Origin: Acinetobacter suaedae
Lineage (GTDB): Bacteria > Pseudomonadota > Gammaproteobacteria > Pseudomonadales > Moraxellaceae
Direction of reading: 5' to 3'
DNA: 64,000 nt
Assembly: GCF_008630915.1 (NCBI RefSeq)
Contig: NZ_CP043909.1
Span: 1,674,001 to 1,738,000 of the forward strand
The position numbers and the translations under genes were made by a program. The notes under the pieces are model-generated. The model worked only from the letters and a program-made list of their open reading frames with translations. It was not told where the DNA came from and did not search any database. Of the stretch, positions 56,850 to 64,000 are shown piece after piece. Each line of letters begins with the position of its first letter. The first letter of the stretch is position 1.

Positions 56850-57884
56850 CTACAAAACCATATGTGTTGCTTTATGTCGCTCAACCTCTCTATAAAACTT
56901 AGGTGTAACGTTCGTCCATTTTTTAAATGCCCGTGAAAAATGAGAAATATCTGCGTATCCCAATCGTTCTGCAATTTGTTCAATAGATAGATGTTGTTGT
57001 TTTAATAAAAATTCTGCTTGTTTTCTACGAACCTCAGCAACTAACAACTGAAATGAAGTTTGTTCTTTCGTGAGTTGGCGCTGTAATGTTCTCTCTGACA
57101 AATGTAATCTTTCAGCAACCTGTTTAAGTGATAGAAATCCAAGTGCTTCATCATATAGTGCGTCTTTCACATTTTTTGCCGTACTATCTACATTTTTCAT
57201 TTTTAAAAATAACTTTTGAATATCCTGTTTACACTGCTGAATTGTTAATCGCGCAACCAATGCATCAGCTGTCTTTAATGGTAAAGATAAAACGTTTTTA
57301 TTTATAATTAAGCGATCATTCCTTGTATTAAAATCACCATTTAACTGATTAATATTAAATATTTTTTTATAGAAATCTGGTTTATCTTGCTGAAACTCAA
57401 AACGGATATCTAACCTCTGTTGAGCTAAATTCTCTACTATTTGAGCAAAACCAAAAACTAAGAATATCATTGCATGCTTATTAAACCTAAACTGTTGTAA
57501 AGGTTGGTTAAAATACAAGTATGCACTTTTCTCATCTACCTGAAGTTTAGGCTTGAATACCGCACAATGCAATCCAATGTATTGCTCCAAAACTTCAATT
57601 GCTGAACCAAGATCTTCTGAAGCTGTTGCTGCAACACCGATATGTCCATAACACGAAATTTTCATTTCTTTTGCAAGATATACACTGATTGCTGGTTCAT
57701 CGGTAATCTGTGCAGCTCTTTCTAACAAATAGTTGAAAATATTGAAATCTACATACCAAAATGGCGCATTTAATTTATCAGAAGAAATGCCAGTCCCAGA
57801 TAAAAGTTGTTCAGGTGCGATATCCCATCTTTTGAGTACATCAACTAATAAATTTACATAACTACCAGGTAATTCAGGATTCAT
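56850..57884 (-). CDS. AraC family regulator
   Basis: A 344-residue protein with an N-terminal arabinose-binding-like domain (OruR/Arabinose_bd type) and a C-terminal double helix-turn-helix (LKQVAERLHLSERTLQRQLT, then IEQIAERLGYADISHFSRAF). It is divergent from the flavodoxin-fold gene with a 130 bp gap, so it is the likely activator or repressor of that gene. Confidence 0.87.
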   Translation of the reverse strand: MNPELPGSYVNLLVDVLKRWDIAPEQLLSGTGISSDKLNAPFWYVDFNIFNYLLERAAQITDEPAISVYLAKEMKISCYGHIGVAATASEDLGSAIEVLEQYIGLHCAVFKPKLQVDEKSAYLYFNQPLQQFRFNKHAMIFLVFGFAQIVENLAQQRLDIRFEFQQDKPDFYKKIFNINQLNGDFNTRNDRLIINKNVLSLPLKTADALVARLTIQQCKQDIQKLFLKMKNVDSTAKNVKDALYDEALGFLSLKQVAERLHLSERTLQRQLTKEQTSFQLLVAEVRRKQAEFLLKQQHLSIEQIAERLGYADISHFSRAFKKWTNVTPKFYREVERHKATHMVL

Positions 57885-58014
57885 ATTTTAGATCCTATGC
57901 TGCTTATATTTTGGCGTAAATTGGTAAAAATTGGCGGTTTATGAACTATGCCATGATTTAGCTTTACGGCATAGTAAGTTCCTATAAAAAACGAGGTTAA
58001 AGGTTAACTTTCCA

Positions 58015-58716
58015 ATGAATGTACTTATTGTCCACGCACATCCTGAGAAACGATCATTTACAACGGCCATGAAAAATACAGCTCAACAGACTTTTAAAAA
58101 ACTCGGATACGAGGTTGAAGTATCTGATTTATATGAAATGAAATTCAACCCTGTTGCTTCAGCTGACGATTTTGGTGATTTTGAACAAACTGAATATCTA
58201 AATTATGCACTCGAACAACGTAATGCTTTAAAAAGCAATACGCTTTCGCCTGACATCGCCATTGAAATCGAAAAGGTTAAACGTGCAGATCTCGTGATTT
58301 TTAATTTTCCGTTGTACTGGACATCTGTACCCGCAATCCTAAAAGGCTGGATTGATCGAGTCTTCGTCTCAGGATTATTTTATGGCGGTAAACGTTTTTA
58401 TAACCATGGTGGTATGGTTGGAAAAAAAGCAATGCTGTGTTTTAGTTTAGGTGGTCGAGATCATATGTTTGGTGATAACTCAATTCATGGTCCAATCGAG
58501 CAATATTTATCTTCAATTCAACGTGGTTCTTTAGCATATGTAGGTTTCGAAGTTTTACCATCATTTATTGCATATCATGTCCCATATATTACTAATGAAG
58601 ATCGACAGAATATTTTAGTCAACTTGGAGCAGCACCTACAAAACCTTGATCATTTGAACCCTCTAGAGTTCTCTCATCTTGAAAATTTTGATGAAAAAAT
58701 GAATCCAAAAAATTAA
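58015..58716 (+). CDS. NAD(P)H:quinone oxidoreductase, flavodoxin-2 fold
   Basis: A 233-residue FMN/FAD-dependent reductase: MNVLIVHAHPEKRSFTTAMK (phosphate-binding N-terminus), DLVIFNFPLYWTSVPAILKG and WIDRVFVSGLFY match the MdaB/KefF/NQO1 family. It would reduce quinones by two electrons, in defence against quinone or electrophile stress. Divergent AraC regulator; closed by a terminator at 58728. Confidence 0.88.
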   Translation: MNVLIVHAHPEKRSFTTAMKNTAQQTFKKLGYEVEVSDLYEMKFNPVASADDFGDFEQTEYLNYALEQRNALKSNTLSPDIAIEIEKVKRADLVIFNFPLYWTSVPAILKGWIDRVFVSGLFYGGKRFYNHGGMVGKKAMLCFSLGGRDHMFGDNSIHGPIEQYLSSIQRGSLAYVGFEVLPSFIAYHVPYITNEDRQNILVNLEQHLQNLDHLNPLEFSHLENFDEKMNPKN

Positions 58717-58727
58717 ATACAATAAAA

Positions 58728-58764
58728 AAAACTGCGATCCGTCCCCAAGCTAGATCGCAGTTTT
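58728..58764. terminator. Bidirectional terminator
   Basis: AAAACTGCGATC (58728-58739) and GATCGCAGTTTT (58753-58764), a perfect 12-base stem between convergent genes. Confidence 0.9.
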
Positions 58765-58774
58765 ATTCTGTGTA

Positions 58775-59524
58775 TTATCGATTGGCTTGCTGAATTTTGT
58801 AACACTCATCCAGTGCAAGTTCATAATACGCTAAACCTTCTTGTGCAGCTAAAAATGCTTTTTTCTGCATCACAGGATCTTGGTCACATAATCGTTTGAT
58901 AAGTTCCATCGCTTCATACGGATGAAGATCATCGTAATGCGCATGCGCTCTTAACCAAGCTAATGATCGTTTATTAATCGTAACTTCTGGATTCTGAGTA
59001 TAACTTTGCACCCCCTTGTAAACTTGTATACTCCAATCCCCTGTCGCCCACTCAATTGCAAGATTTGTAGCAGCAATACTCTCAGCCAAACTACCTCGAT
59101 AATTTATATCCCACAGAAAATGATTAACTGCATTCATCGCAGCTGGAGGTTTAACATTATTCAACATATCTACAGTGAGACCAAAACCACCAGCCCAATC
59201 TTGATACCAAATTAAATGACGTTCTTCAACCTTGATGTTTTGGATAAGCCAATCTCGCGTCTCTGTTACACCAGCTAAAGAAAATGCTGTTGCTTTGGCC
59301 AATGTTCCAGCCATATATGATGGGAAATGAGCAACTAAAGGATAAAAATTTAATAAAGCTGAACGAAAACACTCTAAACTCAGTGAACCACTCGCCATAT
59401 CTAAGAATAAAGGGTGTTTACTAACTCGTTCTTTTGCAGGTAAAAGTTCATCCCAGAACTGTTGTGACCACTCCGAATGAGCTGTAATTTCTAATTTTGT
59501 TGCATATTGATTCATAGCAGTCAT
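58775..59524 (-). CDS. haem-oxygenase-fold, CADD/PqqC/TenA-like protein
   Basis: A 249-residue all-helical protein. KVEERH, ATNLAIEW and HAHYDDLHPYEA provide Glu, His, Glu and the HxxxDxxH set of the di-iron-binding members of this fold, such as Chlamydia CADD. A di-iron or iron-dependent oxidase is therefore plausible; TenA-type thiaminase is less so. ATG 59524 has AGGA about nine bases away; the frame could start 45 bases earlier. Monocistronic. Substrate unknown. Confidence 0.75.
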   Translation of the reverse strand: MTAMNQYATKLEITAHSEWSQQFWDELLPAKERVSKHPLFLDMASGSLSLECFRSALLNFYPLVAHFPSYMAGTLAKATAFSLAGVTETRDWLIQNIKVEERHLIWYQDWAGGFGLTVDMLNNVKPPAAMNAVNHFLWDINYRGSLAESIAATNLAIEWATGDWSIQVYKGVQSYTQNPEVTINKRSLAWLRAHAHYDDLHPYEAMELIKRLCDQDPVMQKKAFLAAQEGLAYYELALDECYKIQQANR

Positions 59525-59874
59525 TGCGATGCATCCTATTTCGTATGACTTAACCCAATCATATTCCATGATTGCTGCTTTTTTCTTGATTGTATCCTAA
59601 TATTGTAAATATACAATTACCGTTCCTCGGTTTGTGATGTCTTTTATTTATTGAAGATTATCCTCATTTCATCAGCAATTACCGACAATTGATAAGCTCT
59701 AAAGATCTTAATTAGCATAAGTTTTGAGCAACAAAAAGGTGATTATCGCAAAAAAGTCTGATTTTTTGATTATCTAATACACATTTTATTTAATTCAGTG
59801 TAACGTAGTAAAAAACAATACCAATATTTGATGACTTGCATACAAAAAAACATTAGGGAGTGGTGAGAGATAAG
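59525..59874. other. 350-bp gap before the diguanylate cyclase
   Basis: Divergent promoter region between the di-iron-type gene and the diguanylate cyclase. No small gene or clear operator was found. Confidence 0.35.
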
Positions 59875-61104
59875 ATGAAGTTGAAAGCTTCCAATATATT
59901 GGGACAGGAACAAATCGACTTGTTAATTTCTCGCGGACTAAATTTAGTTTGGTTTCCTAAAGAATTAGAGGCGATCTACCGAGATCAGTACAGAAATGAG
60001 GCCGCACACGAATTTCGTTATCGTGCGCCAATTATTTTGGGCTTATATACATTTTTAAGCTTCGGTATTTATCAAGTCTTACCCCCCGATATGCGTCTAG
60101 AATGGATTGCCTACTATGGCTGGGTTGGTGTGATTATTCTACTCGCCTGGATGCTCTCTTTTCTTCCTGTAATGAATCGATGGTTTGATCATTATGTTTG
60201 TATAGGCTCTACTGGCGCAGTAGCAATTACCTTTACTTTGATTAATGTTCTCGAACAAGGTCAACACAATGTTTTGTTCCATGCTGCAATGATGTATGCC
60301 GTTATCATCATTTATGGTTTTGTGGGCATGCGTTTCTATACCGCAATGTTTGCAGGCTGGATGGGAGGTGTTATTGGTATTGCAGCAAGTACTTGGTTAA
60401 GCGGTTCTATTGACTGGACTTTTTTACATCGAACATACACTTTCAGCAGTTTCTTAGGAATGGCTTTGGCTTATGCTACAGATCGACAACATCGTGAAAA
60501 TTACTTACAGAATTGCATGATTGAACTGAATCGATTAGAGCTCATGCGACAAGCCCAGCAACTATCTATTCTTTCACAACAAGATGCTTTAACTGGCTTA
60601 GCAAATCGTCGTTATCTAGATGAGGTTCTAGAGAATGAATGGAAACGAGCGATGCGTCATGAAATGCCTATCACGATTATGATGATCGATATAGATTTCT
60701 TTAAACTCTATAATGATACGCTTGGCCACATTCAAGGTGATCAATGTTTAAGAAGGATTGCAATTTTATTGGGTTCTATCACATCCCGCAGTGGTGACTT
60801 AGCAGCACGTTACGGAGGAGAAGAATTTCTCCTCGTCTTTTCAATGACAGATCGAGATCAAGCACTCGTTCAAGTCAAACGCTTGATGGAGTTAATAAGT
60901 AATATTGGTATATCCCACCCCAAAAGCCAAGTTTCTAAGCACGTAACTATCAGTGTCGGAGTGGCAACTATGGTTCCGAGTTTGGGTGATAGTCTTTCGG
61001 AGTTTATATCCCAAGCGGATCATGCATTATATATTGCAAAAAGCAATGGGCGAAATCAATACCATATCGCCTCATCAGAAAATATAGTATCTGAAACTTT
61101 ATAA
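59875..61104 (+). CDS. membrane diguanylate cyclase (GGDEF domain)
   Basis: Synthesises cyclic di-GMP. The 409-residue protein has six predicted membrane segments in the first 210 residues and a C-terminal GGDEF domain: DALTGLANRRYLDE, DIDFFKLYNDTLGHIQGD, and RYGGEEFLLVF (the active-site GGEEF, about residue 314). No EAL domain. The N-terminal membrane part is unlike common named sensors. I chose ATG 59875; GTGs 12 and 15 bases upstream are too close to AGGGAG. Confidence 0.9.
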   Translation: MKLKASNILGQEQIDLLISRGLNLVWFPKELEAIYRDQYRNEAAHEFRYRAPIILGLYTFLSFGIYQVLPPDMRLEWIAYYGWVGVIILLAWMLSFLPVMNRWFDHYVCIGSTGAVAITFTLINVLEQGQHNVLFHAAMMYAVIIIYGFVGMRFYTAMFAGWMGGVIGIAASTWLSGSIDWTFLHRTYTFSSFLGMALAYATDRQHRENYLQNCMIELNRLELMRQAQQLSILSQQDALTGLANRRYLDEVLENEWKRAMRHEMPITIMMIDIDFFKLYNDTLGHIQGDQCLRRIAILLGSITSRSGDLAARYGGEEFLLVFSMTDRDQALVQVKRLMELISNIGISHPKSQVSKHVTISVGVATMVPSLGDSLSEFISQADHALYIAKSNGRNQYHIASSENIVSETL

Positions 61105-61135
61105 TTTACTGGCTATTAAAATTAGAGTAAAACCC

Positions 61136-61175
61136 AAGCTACCCTCATAATAAATTCACTATATGAGTGTAGCTT
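61136..61175. terminator. Bidirectional terminator between the cyclase and aroC
   Basis: AAGCTACCCTCATA (61136-61149) and TATGAGTGTAGCTT (61162-61175), 13 of 14 bases paired, followed by TATTTTT on the plus strand. Confidence 0.8.
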
Positions 61176-61185
61176 TATTTTTAAA

Positions 61186-62277
61186 TCATGGCTCTATTGG
61201 TTTAAACGGCGGAATTACATCTGCATTTTGTGCACGGTTTCTTAGGAAATGATCCATTAAAACGATAGCTAACATTGCTTCTGCAATTGGTGTTGCACGT
61301 ACACCGACACAAGGATCATGGCGACCTTTGGTCAGTACATCCGTGTTTTGTCTATCCATTGTAATCGTCTTTCCTGGTGTTGTGATGCTTGCTGTTGGTT
61401 TCAATGCAATCGCCACACGAATGGTTTGTCCACTCGAAATTCCACCTAAAATTCCTCCTGCATGATTTGCAAGAAAACCATCTGTGGTGAGCTCATCACG
61501 AGTTTCATGACCAAATTGACCTGCCACAGCAAATCCATCACCGATCTCAACACCTTTAACAGCATTAATGCTCATCATTGCATGGGCAATATCAGCATCT
61601 AAACGATCAAATACTGGCTCTCCCCAACCTACTGGGACATTTTCAGCAATAATTTCAAGTTTTGCACCACAACTTGTACCCTGTTCACGCAAAGAAGTTA
61701 CTAACTTTTCAAAACGAGGTACAGCGTCAACGTCACCACAGAAAAATGGGTTATTTGGTACTTCTGCCCAATCTAACTTTTCAGCTATTTCATTACCAAT
61801 TTGAGTAACATGCCCTCGAATATCAATCCCAAATTTTTCAGCTAGATACTTTTTCGCAATTGCACCTGCAGCCACGCGCATTGCTGTTTCACGTGCACTT
61901 GAGCGACCACCACCACGATAATCACGAAAACCATATTTGTGCGTATAGGTATAATCAGCATGGCCAGGACGGAAAGTTTGAGCAATATTACCGTAGTCTT
62001 TAGACTTTTGATCAGTATTGCGAATCAACAAACCAATTGAGGTTCCTGTGGTTTTACCTTCAAAAACACCAGAAATAATCTCAACTTCATCCGGCTCTTT
62101 ACGTTGAGTCGCAAATTTAGATGTACCTGGTTTACGGCGATCTAAATCTTTTTGTAAATCAGCCTCACAAAGTTCAAGACCAGGTGGCACACCATCAACA
62201 ATTGCCATCAAGCCAACACCATGTGACTCACCACATGTTGTCACTTGAAAGAGTTGCCCAATACTATTCCCTGCCAT
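61186..62277 (-). CDS. aroC: chorismate synthase
   Basis: Final step of the shikimate pathway: EPSP to chorismate with reduced FMN. The 363-residue protein starts [20 protein letters not shown] and shows the signatures [30 protein letters not shown] and [17 protein letters not shown]. It lies 11 bp downstream of prmB, likely one transcript. Confidence 0.97.
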   Translation of the reverse strand: MAGNSIGQLFQVTTCGESHGVGLMAIVDGVPPGLELCEADLQKDLDRRKPGTSKFATQRKEPDEVEIISGVFEGKTTGTSIGLLIRNTDQKSKDYGNIAQTFRPGHADYTYTHKYGFRDYRGGGRSSARETAMRVAAGAIAKKYLAEKFGIDIRGHVTQIGNEIAEKLDWAEVPNNPFFCGDVDAVPRFEKLVTSLREQGTSCGAKLEIIAENVPVGWGEPVFDRLDADIAHAMMSINAVKGVEIGDGFAVAGQFGHETRDELTTDGFLANHAGGILGGISSGQTIRVAIALKPTASITTPGKTITMDRQNTDVLTKGRHDPCVGVRATPIAEAMLAIVLMDHFLRNRAQNADVIPPFKPIEP

Positions 62278-62288
62278 GTTCTAGCCCC

Positions 62289-63299
62289 TTAATTTTGAAT
62301 AGATTGCTGAAATATTTCTTTATAGCGACGGCATTGTTCAGCAGTCAATGCAAAAATACCAGAGCCACCTTTCTGGAAAGATAGCCAATGGAAGTCAATC
62401 GTATTGAAGTTCTGGCGCATTGCCCACTCAGAATTACCGACTTCAATAACGATCAGGCCATCTTCGGTTAAATAATCAGCTGCCTGAGCTAGCATTTTAC
62501 GTACTAAGTCCAAACCATCTTGCCCTGCTGCAAGCGCAAGTTCCGGCTCATGAAGAAATTCTTCTGGTAAGTCTGCCATATCTTCGGCATCCACATACGG
62601 CGGATTACTTACGATCAAATCATATTGATTTTCAGCAGGTATTTTTGCAAATAGATCAGATTCAAGTAATGCAACTTGATACTGTTTATTGTGGTGTTCG
62701 GTATTAATTGCTGCGACTTCCAATGCCTCTTTTGAAATATCTGTAGCATCGACTTCCGCATCAGGGTAAGCATATGCTAAAGCTATCGCAATACACCCAG
62801 AACCAGTACACATATCTAAGATACGTTGTGGTGTTTTTGGATTTGCATTTTCAGGTAAGCTGTTTAATGCCTCAAGCATTTGACCATTTTCATCTAAACA
62901 ATATGGCGCAAAACGTTGTTCAATTAACTCAGCAATTGGTGAACGTGGAATTAGAACGCGCTCATCTACATAAAACGGCTTATTAAAGAAATAAGCTAAG
63001 TTTAATAAGTATGATGTTGGTATACGATCATTAATACGGCGTTCGAGCAGGCTTAGAAATTCTGCTTTTTCACTCGGTAATAGTTTTGCGTCTAGGATTT
63101 CAGCATCCGCATTCCACTCAAGTGAAAGTGTTTGCAAAACCAATGCTGAGCTTTCAGCAAAATAATCTTCAGTGCCTTGACCTAAGTGTGCGTCATATTG
63201 ACGAAGTGCGGTAACGCCAAAACGGATAAAATCTCGAATGCTTACTAAGTTTTCAGCCGCTTCTTGTAAATGTTCAGGGCTGATTGTAGGTCGCTCCAC
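62289..63299 (-). CDS. prmB: 50S ribosomal protein L3 glutamine methyltransferase
   Basis: Methylates a glutamine of ribosomal protein L3. A 336-residue class I methyltransferase with LDMCTGSGCIAIALA and the NPPY motif (IVSNPPYVDAEDM) that marks amide-N methyltransferases; the N-terminal helical part and VLIPRSPIAELI match PrmB rather than PrmC. The start is GTG, eight bases after GGAG, and no ATG is near. It is cotranscribed with aroC, an association common in gamma-proteobacteria. Confidence 0.93.
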   Translation of the reverse strand: MERPTISPEHLQEAAENLVSIRDFIRFGVTALRQYDAHLGQGTEDYFAESSALVLQTLSLEWNADAEILDAKLLPSEKAEFLSLLERRINDRIPTSYLLNLAYFFNKPFYVDERVLIPRSPIAELIEQRFAPYCLDENGQMLEALNSLPENANPKTPQRILDMCTGSGCIAIALAYAYPDAEVDATDISKEALEVAAINTEHHNKQYQVALLESDLFAKIPAENQYDLIVSNPPYVDAEDMADLPEEFLHEPELALAAGQDGLDLVRKMLAQAADYLTEDGLIVIEVGNSEWAMRQNFNTIDFHWLSFQKGGSGIFALTAEQCRRYKEIFQQSIQN

Positions 63300-63416
63300 T
63301 TAGGCTTCTCCAAAAGTGCTAATTGCAAAACGGCTTATTCTAACGTGTTTTGGTATTTTTTTTAATGATTAAATTAGCTTTACTACTTTTGTTGGCCCTT
63401 GAAATGGAAAAAAATT

Positions 63417-63438
63417 AAAATGACATTTTTGTCATTCA
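63417..63438 (+). promoter_or_regulatory. CusR/CopR-type box
   Basis: ATGACA-TTTT-TGTCAT (63420-63435), preceded by AAA and followed by TC. This fits the CusR/CopR box consensus of paired TGACA/TGTCA arms in the form AATGACANNNNTGTCATT. It lies about 50 bp upstream of a matching response regulator. Confidence 0.65.
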
Positions 63439-63488
63439 AATCGTTCTCCAGCAAAATTAAGTTATCCTGTAAAAAAAGGGAGCGAAAA

Positions 63489-64000
63489 ATGAAGATCTTA
63501 TTGATAGAAGATGAGTACAAAACAGGAGATTATCTTAAACAAGGTTTAACCGAATCTGGATATCTTACTGACTGGACTACAGATGGTATAACCGGACTAC
63601 ACTTAGCGTTTTCTGAACAATATGACTTAATTATCTTAGATGTCATGCTCCCTGAACTTGATGGTTGGCATATTGTTGATCGGATTCGTAAGAGCGGGAA
63701 AAACCTGCCTATATTGTTTTTAACAGCTCGGGATCAAGTTGAAGATCGCGTTAAAGGACTAGAGCTTGGTGCTGATGACTACTTAATTAAACCCTTTGCG
63801 TTTTCCGAGTTCTTAGCCCGTATAAAAAGCTTGTTGCGTCGTGGTCAACCTCAAGAAGAACATCATTTTATCAAAATTGCTGATCTTGAACTTGACTTGC
63901 ATAAGCGCCGAGTGACTCGAGCAGGACAAAGAATTGATTTAACTGCAAAAGAATTTGCACTCATGGAGCTTTTTATGCGACGTCGTGGTGAAGTTCTCCC
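63489..64000 (+). CDS. heavy-metal (copper) response regulator, C-terminus cut by window edge
   Basis: At least 170 residues of an OmpR/PhoB-family regulator: receiver domain with IEDE, the phosphoacceptor Asp51 in [14 protein letters not shown], Lys in LIKPFAF and the start of a winged helix ([20 protein letters not shown]). The short receiver and [11 protein letters not shown] spacing match CusR/CopR/PcoR copper-type regulators. The palindromic box upstream supports autoregulation. A sensor kinase should follow outside the window. Confidence 0.9.
   Translation, partial: MKILLIEDEYKTGDYLKQGLTESGYLTDWTTDGITGLHLAFSEQYDLIILDVMLPELDGWHIVDRIRKSGKNLPILFLTARDQVEDRVKGLELGADDYLIKPFAFSEFLARIKSLLRRGQPQEEHHFIKIADLELDLHKRRVTRAGQRIDLTAKEFALMELFMRRRGEVL

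Noticed and set aside
1..64000. CRISPR array
   Set aside because: No regularly spaced direct repeats of 24-40 bp with unique spacers were seen anywhere.

Overview
The window looks like chromosomal DNA of an Acinetobacter species (Moraxellaceae, Gammaproteobacteria). The base composition is AT-rich, and the gene content is typical of that genus: a DcaP-like porin, an AAHS-family transporter, leucine-degradation (liu) genes, a cdiB-cdiA-cdiI operon, and a prmB-aroC pair next to a copper-type response regulator. No species name can be fixed from the sequence alone.

Region 1 (1-21.6 kb) is core-like metabolism with regular coding. A minus-strand liu operon (isovaleryl-CoA dehydrogenase, methylcrotonyl-CoA carboxylase beta, methylglutaconyl-CoA hydratase, methylcrotonyl-CoA carboxylase alpha, HMG-CoA lyase) is divergent from a TetR regulator. 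A plus-strand set follows: acyl-CoA ligase, methyltransferase, porin, aromatic-acid-type MFS carrier, two SDRs, a MaoC hydratase and an acyl-CoA dehydrogenase. It looks like uptake, CoA activation and beta-oxidation of an unidentified carboxylic acid. A minus-strand SCOT-type CoA transferase (scoAB) and a thiolase can turn the acetoacetate released by HMG-CoA lyase into acetyl-CoA, so the two halves plausibly complete leucine catabolism. A LysR regulator and a small SRPBCC protein close the region.

Region 2 (21.7-29.3 kb) holds a TonB-dependent receptor, a DUF1826-like protein, a hipA-hipB toxin-antitoxin pair preceded by three phased operator-like repeats, an AraC regulator and a lipoprotein.

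Region 3 (about 29.6-49.5 kb) is a strongly AT-rich accessory island. It holds a contact-dependent inhibition operon, a two-gene operon (SF2 helicase fused to a PD-(D/E)xK-like nuclease, plus an unrecognised 563-residue protein) that is the best candidate for an undescribed defence system, and a convergent operon of three tyrosine recombinases and a small coiled-coil protein resembling the Tn554 family. Two of the recombinase genes carry lesions: a +1 frameshift at an A6 run and an in-frame TGA. A motif next to the recombinase promoter recurs in inverted orientation at 29.6 kb and again at 56.7 kb, suggesting the ends of one or more related elements.

Region 4 (49.6-56.8 kb) is a graveyard of small AT-rich genes and fragments: a DUF968/HNH-like protein, a SRAP protein, a GrlR-like protein, two tiny disordered proteins, a HIRAN-like protein, a duplicated gene fragment and a WYL-domain remnant truncated exactly where the 56.7 kb element end begins.

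Region 5 (56.8-64 kb) returns to ordinary chromosome: an AraC regulator divergent from a flavodoxin-fold quinone reductase, a haem-oxygenase-fold (CADD/PqqC-like) protein, a diguanylate cyclase, aroC, prmB, and the start of a CusR/CopR-type response regulator with a matching palindromic box upstream.
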